NCBI RefSeq assembly: GCF_901000735.1
Contig: NC_081544.1
Span: 11,285,608-11,349,607 of the forward strand
DNA: 64,000 nucleotides
Direction of reading: 5' to 3'
From: Corylus avellana
Taxonomy: Eukaryota; Streptophyta; Magnoliopsida; Fagales; Betulaceae
Shown here: piece by piece, positions 57,551 through 64,000 of the stretch
How positions within the stretch are numbered: the first letter of the stretch is position 1
Layout of the letters: every line of letters starts with the position of its first letter
Notes under the pieces: model-generated
The model's database searches: none
What the model was told of the DNA's origin: nothing
Seen by the model: only the letters and a program-made list of their open reading frames with translations
Translations under genes and position numbers: made by a program

Positions 57551-58836
57551 TACAAGAATAGATTGTATTTGGGAAGCTGTCCAATCATTAAGGAACAAGT
57601 CTTGGCTTTTGTGCATAGTGATCCAATGGCTGGACATTCTGATTATGAAAGAAAAATGCAAAGAGCTAAGAGATATTTGAAGACTTTTATTAGAGAATGT
57701 GCAATCTGTCAACAGAGCAAGCATGAGGATACTTCTCCTGTTGGGCTGCTCCAACCTCTGCCAATTCCTCTTCAAATCTGGTCTCATATCTCTATGGATT
57801 TTGTGGAGGGTTTGCCAATATCCAATGGACATTCTGTAATTCTGGTGGTAGTGGACAGGTTGTCTAAATACAGTCACTTCACCTCTTTAGCTCATCCTTA
57901 TACTACATCCAAGGTGGCTCAACTTTTTGTTGCTCAGATCATCAAGTTGCATGGTATGCCTACTTCCATAGTTTCAGATAGAGACCCCATTTTTACAAGT
58001 GCTTTTTGGAAGGAATTGTTTAGACTGCAAGGGACAACTCTAAAGATGAGCACTAGCTACCATCCACAATCAGATGGTCAGACTGAAATTGTGAACAAGA
58101 TTTTGGAGAATTATTTGAGGTGTTTTGCTCATGATAGGCCTAAGCTGTGGATCAATTGGTTACCTTGGGCAGAGTTCTGGTACAATACAACTTGGCAGGG
58201 GTCCATCAAAATGACTACCTTTCAAGCGTGTATGGTAGATTACCACCTAGGCTATTATCCTATGTTCCGGGTACTACTAGAGTGGCAACTGTAGATGAAG
58301 TCTTAAAATATAGGGAGGAGGTTCTAGCCCTTTTACAACACAATTTGCAGCATGCTCAACAGAGAATGAAGAAATATGTTGACTTGAGAAGGAGTGAGAA
58401 AACTTTAGCCATTGGCCAACAAGTTTATCATACGCTTCAACCCTATAGATAAGGCTCTTTGGTGCTGAGAAGAGCTTTAAAATTGTCTCATCGCTTCTAT
58501 GGGCACTTTACTGTGATTAGGAGGGTAGAGGAAGTGGCTTATGAACTCAATTTTCCAACTACTGCCAAGATACATCCAGTGTTCCATGTTTCCCAACTCA
58601 AGCCTAAGATAGGAAGAAGTGATACAGCAATTCCAACCTTGCCACCTGTTAATGAAAATGGGGTTATTCAGCCTAAACTTGTGGTTGTTTTGGATAGGAG
58701 GTCTCGAGCTCATGAGAATCATGTTGTTACTGATTTGTTGGTGAGATGGGCACGACAGTCATCTGAGGATGCAACTTGGGAGGAATTTCAATCTTTGAAG
58801 AAGGCCTACCCACACCTTGTGGGCAAGGTATTTTGA
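57551..58836 (+). pseudogene. Gypsy C integrase and chromodomain
   Basis: The frame 57563-58294 encodes a zinc-binding region (AGHSDYERKMQRAKRY, ECAICQQSK), then the catalytic core: SMDFVEGLP and VVDRLSKYSHF, SIVSDRDPIF, and STSYHPQSDGQTEIVN with the catalytic Glu. A frameshift near 58230 leads to 58147-58452; a TAG at 58450-58452 separates it from 58459-58836. That last piece has HPVFHVSQLKP and the chromodomain (VVLDRRSRAHENHVVTDLLV, ATWEEFQSLKKAYP). The product would insert the element into chromatin. Confidence 0.87.
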
Positions 58837-58849
58837 AACAGGGGAGTAG

Positions 58850-59281
58850 TGTAACAGGCAGGCTGTACAAGTTGTTGAGGTAGCAGCTGCATGGAGAAGA
58901 TCATGAGGTGGCAGCTGCATATTCATCCACGTGGAGTTACTGGAAGGTATAATAGGCTAAGTATGCATTATAAGGAAGCAGCCACTAGCATTCTAGTTAG
59001 GAGTCTGCTGTTTCGGTTATATGGTTGTAATGCAGTTTAGTTAGTTGTGAAGCTGTTAGTTAGGACAAGAGCTATAAGTAGGCTTGTTGATTGTAGTTCA
59101 TTCTTGAACATGGAGATTGGCATTCTCGAATATGCTTAGGAGGTTGAGTAACCCTCAAAATTACTCTTTGGTTCAATAACGCTCTTCTCTACTTCTCATC
59201 TTCCATTTCTTATCTTTCATTCTTCCATTCTTTTCCTTTCTTGGTCTGAATTACAATTTTTTCCTTAATAGCACTGTAACA
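58850..59281 (+). repeat. 3' LTR of gypsy C
   Basis: 432 bp from TGTAACAGGC to CACTGTAACA, following the polypurine tract. The terminal inverted bases (TGTAACAG and CTGTAACA) define both ends. A TATAA-like box (GCTATAAGTAGG near 59069) and polypyrimidine stretch (59190-59240) fit a retroelement promoter. GTGGG follows and would be the target duplication. Confidence 0.85.
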
Positions 59282-60457
59282 GTGGGAGAGAGGAGCGAAC
59301 GATGAAGATGGTGGTCAGGCGAGTTGGTGGAGAGGATTGGCAAAGAAAGACAGATCTAGCTTTGAAAAAACTAGATCTGAACAAAATGACAATACCGAGA
59401 CTGTAGGCGGCGGAAGAGAGCATGAGTACAAAGAGGAGGTGGAGATCAGTGGCTCTGTGATGGAGAGGTGGAACGAATCCGCTGAGGCGCAGAGGACGCC
59501 GGCACTGCTAGAAAAATGGCAAAGAGACCGAAAAGGCACAAAAAATTAGGGAAAAAACAAGAGAAATGGGAAAAGAAAATGGGCGAAGGGAGGAGGATGG
59601 GAGAAAACAACACCCATCCTCCCCCAAAACAACTGCAGGTGGCAGTGGAAAGCTTTATAAGAAGGTAGAGAAAACCGCAGGTCTCTTCCTTCTCTCTAAT
59701 GACAACAACGTTCTCTCTTCGACTCTTCTCTTCAACTCTTCCTCTCTTTATTCTTTCTTCTCTGTTTTTCTCTTCTTCTTCTAAGGCATGCTCTCTCTCT
59801 CTCTCTCTCTCTCTCTCCGTTTTTGATCTCTAAGGTTTTTGATCTCTCTTTTTCCTCTTCTTCCAACGTTTTCCTCTTTTTCTCTCTCCTTTTCTATCTA
59901 TCTGTTTTTAGGATTTTATATTTCTTTGTTTCTATTTCAAGAAACGAAGAATGGAATTGGGTATCTCAGCAAAATTATGTTCTCCAAGTATGGGCTGCAT
60001 TTAGATGTCTAGGATTCTCTCCACTGACTTCAATCTCTATATAACTCAACTTGCAAATAGGGTTTTCCCCACTATCCACCGTCTCTTGGTCTCTGTATCA
60101 GGTTAGTTTCTTTGTATCTTTACATTATGTCAACCTTTTGTATCTTTACTTTTTATTTTATTACTGAGAAATATATATATGAAATTTTACTGTGTTCAAA
60201 GATGGGTTTTATATATTAAATTTGTGTTCTATTACTGAGAGTTTATTATTCTTATGCTTGCTTATAACTCCCTCAAGCTCAACAGAGCACAATTTCTTCA
60301 TTTTAGTTCATACCTAAACAACCTCATAAGAGTCATGTGATAACTGAACCTCTAAGCACTTTGTCAGTACAAAATTGGGCTTTGAAGGGGTATGAGAAAA
60401 AGAAGATAGCCTAGGATATACCTATTACTCTATTTTTCTAATGATTAATGGAAATTG
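59282..60457 (+). other. Unassigned region, possibly the 5' part of a host gene
   Basis: A 70-codon open frame (59337-59549) has no family I recognise. After it comes a strongly CT-rich stretch (59685-59900) with a (CT)14 microsatellite at 59791-59818, as in many plant 5' leaders, and a possible splice donor, ATCAG then GTTAGT, near 60100. No coding exon follows before the copia element. I cannot assign a function. Confidence 0.35.
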
Positions 60458-60462
60458 GGATG

Positions 60463-60739
60463 TATCAGCGAATGAAGCGTGTGAACAATGAGCTGGCAGT
60501 TTAGTTTTGTTAGTTGTAAATTATGTTATGTTAGTTGCTTACTGTTAGAGCTGTTAAAGAAGTTGTACATACGGTTGAGGTTAGTTTATAGTCAAAGTGT
60601 ATATATATACAATGTATTTGTATAAGATCAATTCATTCAATGAAATAGAGAAGACGATTTTTCTCTCCAACTCTTCTTCATTTCTCTCTTTCTCTCTTTT
60701 TTAAGCTCTCTGTTTTACATTGATATTGTACTGTTGACA
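60463..60739 (+). repeat. 5' LTR of the copia element
   Basis: 277 bp, from TATCAGCGAATG to CTGTTGACA. It is 29 bp longer than the 3' LTR, mostly because of an expanded pyrimidine tract (about 60660-60705). A TATATATA box lies near 60602. Confidence 0.88.
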
Positions 60740-60810
60740 TGGTATCAGAGCCATAGCAATCATACAAACTCCATGCTTTCTTGATTCTTATTTTCTTTCC
60801 TTTATCCACC

Positions 60811-61834
60811 ATGGATGATATCAATGATTCTCCAAATTCTGATCCAGCACCAAATTTTGGTTCAAATTCCACTGAAGACTCTATTGATGAATCACTGGAT
60901 TTGTTTTATCTCCATCATGGAGATAATCGAAGCACAATTCTAATACAGACTCCTAGGCTGAAGATGTATGGAAGGATCTCAAGACTAGATTTTCTTAAGG
61001 AAATGGCTCGCGAACCTAAACTCCAGAAGACTATTCTGTTCTTTGACAGAAATCAAACTCGGTGAGTACATACTATACTCAATTCAAAGGGATTTGGGAT
61101 GAACTTTCTAATTATCGTCCAATTCCTCATTGTTCTTGTGAGAAATGTACTTGTGGATCCATGAAGGATATCATTGAGTTTCATCTTCAAACATATGTGT
61201 ATCATTTCTTGATGGGTCTAAATGACTCATCTTTAATGTCCGTGGTCAAATCTTGTTAATGGAGCCATTGCCTCCGTTTAACAAAGTTTTTTCTATGATT
61301 CTACAAGATGAGAGACAGATGCAAATCTCATCTTCTACATCTTCTAGTGATAGTGCTACATTCATATCACAAGCTCATGTTTCTGATCTTGCTGCATCTT
61401 TCAATTATAATGTTGCATGTTTGCCACGAGCTCTTGCTCCTGTTGCATCTTTTGGTGATAGTGCTACATTCTTGTCAAGAGCTCCTGCTCCTGCTGCTTG
61501 TGTTCCTTTTGGCAGAGATAATTTTAGAGGCAACGTGCGCAAGGATAAGCCTATTTGCAGTCACTGTCATATAGTGGGTCACACCATTGACAAGTGCTAC
61601 AAACTTCATGGTTTCCCTGGTTTTAAGTTCACAAGGAACCACTTATTTCAGATCAGCCACAACTCACCTTACCTGATTCACCTAATGACATTACTTCTCC
61701 ATCTACACTCCCTGCACACCCATTACCAGAACCTATTCCAATTAGGAAATCCTCTAGAATTAGACAGCAACCAGGTTATTTGCAGCAGTATCATTGTCAA
61801 TTGGCTTCTCACTAGCCTCAATCTGCACACATGA
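60811..61834 (+). pseudogene. Copia gag with zinc knuckle
   Basis: The frame starts MDDINDSPNSDPAPNFGSNS at 60811, then passes through frames at 61062 and 61253. It includes FKGIWDELSNYRP and the zinc knuckle CSHCHIVGHTIDKC (about 61556-61600), followed by HGFPGFKF. Frameshifts near 61040 and 61255 break it. After 61660 the sequence is no longer gag but resembles the stretch before the reverse transcriptase (PIRKSSRIRQQPGY in one frame), which marks the deletion. Confidence 0.78.
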
Positions 61835-63469
61835 AACTAAATTCAGGTATTCCACATACCCTATCTTCTTTCATAGGTTATGATAAGCTGTCATTACCAC
61901 ATAAATCCTTTTGTTTGTCTGTTTCCACTCATTTTGAGCCTCAGTTTTATCACCAAGCCATTAAACATCAACATTGGAAGGATGCCATGGATGCAAAAAT
62001 TGCTGCTCTTGAACAGAATCATACTTGGGTTCTCACAGATTTGCCCTCACATAAAGTTCCCATTGGCTGCAAATGGCTCTTTAAGATCAAATACAGGGCA
62101 GATGGATCAATTGAGAAATATAAAGCCAGATTCGTTGAAAGGGGTACACTTAGTGTGAAGGTCTAGACTATTCTGAAACTTTCTCTCCTGTGGCAAAACT
62201 CACTATTGTGAGATGTTTGTTAGCTCTTGCTGCTATTAACATCTGGTCTTTGCACCAGTTAGATGTTAATAATGCCTTCCTTCATGAGGAATTGAAGGAA
62301 GAGGTTTACATGAAGCTACCTCCCGGGTATGCTAGCAAGGGGGAGTCTAAGGTTTGTAGGCTTACAAAGTCTCTTTATGGTTTAAAGCAGGCTTCTAGGC
62401 AATGGTTTGGTAAATTTTCTGTTACTTTGATGGATCATGGCTTTAGTCAATCGAAGGCAAACTATTCTCTTTTCACCAGACAGGAGGGTTTAGTGTTCAT
62501 TGCTTTATTAGTATATGTCGATAACATCATTATAGCTAGTAATAATGATAAAGCTGTTGCTGCCTTAATCAAGTTTCTCAATGCACAATTTAAGATGAAA
62601 GATCTTGGCCATGTGAAATATTTTCTTGGCTTGGAGATAGCTAGAAGTGCCAAAGGGATTTCTTTGTCTCATAGAAAGTATGCTCTAGAAATATTGAAGA
62701 CTCTGGAATGTTAGCTTCCAAACCAGCAAAGTTTCCAATGGAAACTAACCTTAAACTCTCAAGAACTCATGGTGAGCTTCTCACAGACCCTACTAGTTAT
62801 AGAAGATCGGTTGGCAGGTTGCTTTATCTCACGATTACAAGACCAGATATCTCATATTCTGTTCAAATCCTAAGCCAATTTATGGATTGTCCTCGACAAC
62901 CTCATTTGGATGCTGCCAATAGAGTGTTAAGGTATATCAAGAATGCCTCGGGTCAAGGTCTGTTCTACCCTTCCTCTTCCAAGATACATCTTAAGGGTTT
63001 TTGCGACTCTGATTGGGCAGGATGCCCTGATACTCGAAGGTCTGTCAGTGGTTATTGCATGCTCCAAGGGGACTCGTTGATTTCTTGGAAATCGAAAAAG
63101 CAGCACACTATTTCTAGATCCTCTGCAGAGGGTGAGTATAGATCCATGGCTGCTTCTACTTGTGAGATAGTTTGGCTTCTCAGTTTGCTCAAAGACCTTC
63201 ATGTTTCACATCCTCAACCGGCTCTTCTTTTTTGTGACAGCTAGGCTACTTTGCATATAGCAGCCAATCCTGTATACCACGAGAGAACGAAACATATAGA
63301 GATTGATTGTCATCTTATAAGGGAGAAAATACAAAAAGGAATTATTCGCACTTTGCATGTTACTTCTCAACATCAAATTGCTGATTTGTTTACAAAATCT
63401 CTTAGTTTAGATCCTTTTCTGACTCTATTGCCCAAGATGAATGTCCTTAATATCTTCCCTTCATCTTGA
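61831..63469 (+). pseudogene. Copia reverse transcriptase and RNase H, broken
   Basis: Reverse transcriptase begins near 61950 with [20 protein letters not shown] and [21 protein letters not shown] frameshift and TAG near 62163 come next, then 62190-62714 with [33 protein letters not shown] and [14 protein letters not shown]. The active site has YVDN where the family has YVDD. RNase H (62708-63469) has [35 protein letters not shown] and [15 protein letters not shown] at 63242-63244 precedes the conserved C-terminal ALHIA-like segment and ADLFTKSL. Confidence 0.85.
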
Positions 63470-63476
63470 GGGGGAG

Positions 63477-63724
63477 TATCAGCTAATGAAGCATGTGAAG
63501 AATAAGCTGGCAGTTTAGTTTTGTTACTTGTAAATTCTGTTATGTTAGTTGCTTACTGTTAGAGCTGTTAAAGAAGTTGTAGATACCGTTGAGGTTAGTT
63601 TATAGTCAAAGTGTATATATATACAATGTATTTGTATAAGATCGATTCATTCAATGAAACAGAGAACAAGATTTTTCTCTCTTTCTTTAGCTCTCTGTTT
63701 TACATTGATATTGCACTGTTGACA
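63477..63724 (+). repeat. 3' LTR of the copia element
   Basis: 248 bp, from TATCAGCTAATG to CTGTTGACA, nearly identical to the 5' LTR apart from the shorter pyrimidine tract. Confidence 0.88.
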
Positions 63725-63729
63725 GGATG

Positions 63730-64000
63730 AGTATTCAATATGCTTGATTCTATATATGGGTTATATAATTTTAGTTTATTTGAAAGCAACCATATATTCC
63801 TGATAGTGCTCAATAGGATCCTACTCATCGAGATATGTCGTCAAGGAAAAAATTACTATAAGCATAGTTTTTGCACCACTCTAGAAGTCAGAGCTAGGCA
63901 CCCACAACATAGGATTAGAAAATAAAGGAAAAGACTGTAAGAATGAGCAAAGGATCTAAAACTCAGCAATTGGAGATCGAGGAAAAAATATAACAGATTT
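63730..64000. other. Flanking DNA, nothing recognised
   Basis: AT-rich sequence after the copia target duplication. I see no gene or repeat in these 271 bases. Confidence 0.4.

Larger units (their letters stand above)
53455..59281 (+). mobile_element. Ty3/gypsy chromovirus, plus strand, 5' LTR missing
   Basis: Coding parts run in order gag, protease, reverse transcriptase, RNase H, integrase, chromodomain, followed by a purine-rich tract (AAACAGGGGAGTAG) and a 432-bp 3' LTR (58850-59281). I found no 5' LTR or primer binding site: the solo LTR at 51762-53449 abuts the 5' leader and the sequence beyond it does not match the 3' LTR. The pol region is split by another solo LTR (56724-57543). Several stops and frameshifts make it inactive. 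Confidence 0.88.
60463..63724 (+). mobile_element. Ty1/copia retrotransposon, internally deleted
   Basis: Both LTRs (60463-60739 and 63477-63724) and a perfect 5-bp target duplication GGATG (60458-60462 and 63725-63729) are present. The primer binding site TGGTATCAGAGCC (60740-60752) and a polypurine tract (GAGGGGGAG, 63468-63476) flank the interior. The interior has gag, then jumps to the end of the integrase-RT linker, reverse transcriptase and RNase H; the protease and integrase core are missing. Reading frames have stops. At 3.26 kb it is much shorter than a usual 5-kb copia element. Confidence 0.9.

Noticed and set aside
59337..59549. A 70-codon open frame as a host protein
   Set aside because: It matches no family I know, is rich in charged residues from GA-rich DNA, and has an equally long frame on the other strand.
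60740..60752. TGGTATCAGAGCC as part of a tRNA gene
   Set aside because: It sits directly after an LTR and is the complement of a tRNA 3' end. No cloverleaf surrounds it, so it is a primer binding site.

Overview
The window is nuclear DNA of a flowering plant, probably a dicot. It is AT-rich, its few genes are split by introns, and most of it is plant transposable elements: L1-type LINEs, Ty3/gypsy chromoviruses, a Ty1/copia element, a CACTA transposon and solo LTRs with 5-bp target duplications. Three runs of N (40676-40775, 51104-51203, 53044-53063) show that it is a draft assembly. I cannot name the species.

The only host genes I can support are a small minus-strand cluster of potato type I (PIN-I) serine protease inhibitor genes. 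Two copies look intact (called alpha-1, 5339-7626, and alpha-2, 26451-28759). Each has three exons (55, 108 and 197 nt) and encodes a 119-residue secreted protein with a signal peptide, a Cys-rich N-terminal segment and a C-terminal inhibitor domain. Four more copies are broken: beta-1 (8759-10571), beta-2 (29886-31735), beta-3 (exon 2 only, 41525-41632) and alpha-3 (exon 3 only, 43923-44118). All beta copies whose 5' region can be seen carry the same deletion of exon 1 and the promoter, and the same LINE 3' fragment.

Layout: 1-968 partial LTR; 1075-4672 minus-strand LINE; alpha-1; beta-1; 12389-15200 left-truncated CACTA element; 15201-21575 LINE ORF1 remnant split by a full-length gypsy element (15709-21037). 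Nearly the same order then repeats about 21 kb further on: LINE 21803-25727, alpha-2, beta-2, CACTA 33537-36099, LINE ORF1 remnant, damaged gypsy 36604-40675 containing a solo LTR. After a gap, a third partial unit (beta-3, alpha-3; 40776-44510) ends at a separate plus-strand LINE (about 44520-50158). The first two-thirds of the window is therefore a tandem segmental duplication that carried genes and nested transposons together.

From 50160 to the end there are no host genes I can support: a hAT-like fragment, a minus-strand solo LTR with a local assembly duplication (51762-53449), a degenerate chromovirus (53455-59281) whose pol is split by another solo LTR (56724-57543), a CT-rich stretch that may be the 5' region of an unseen gene (59282-60457), and an internally deleted copia element with both LTRs (60463-63724).
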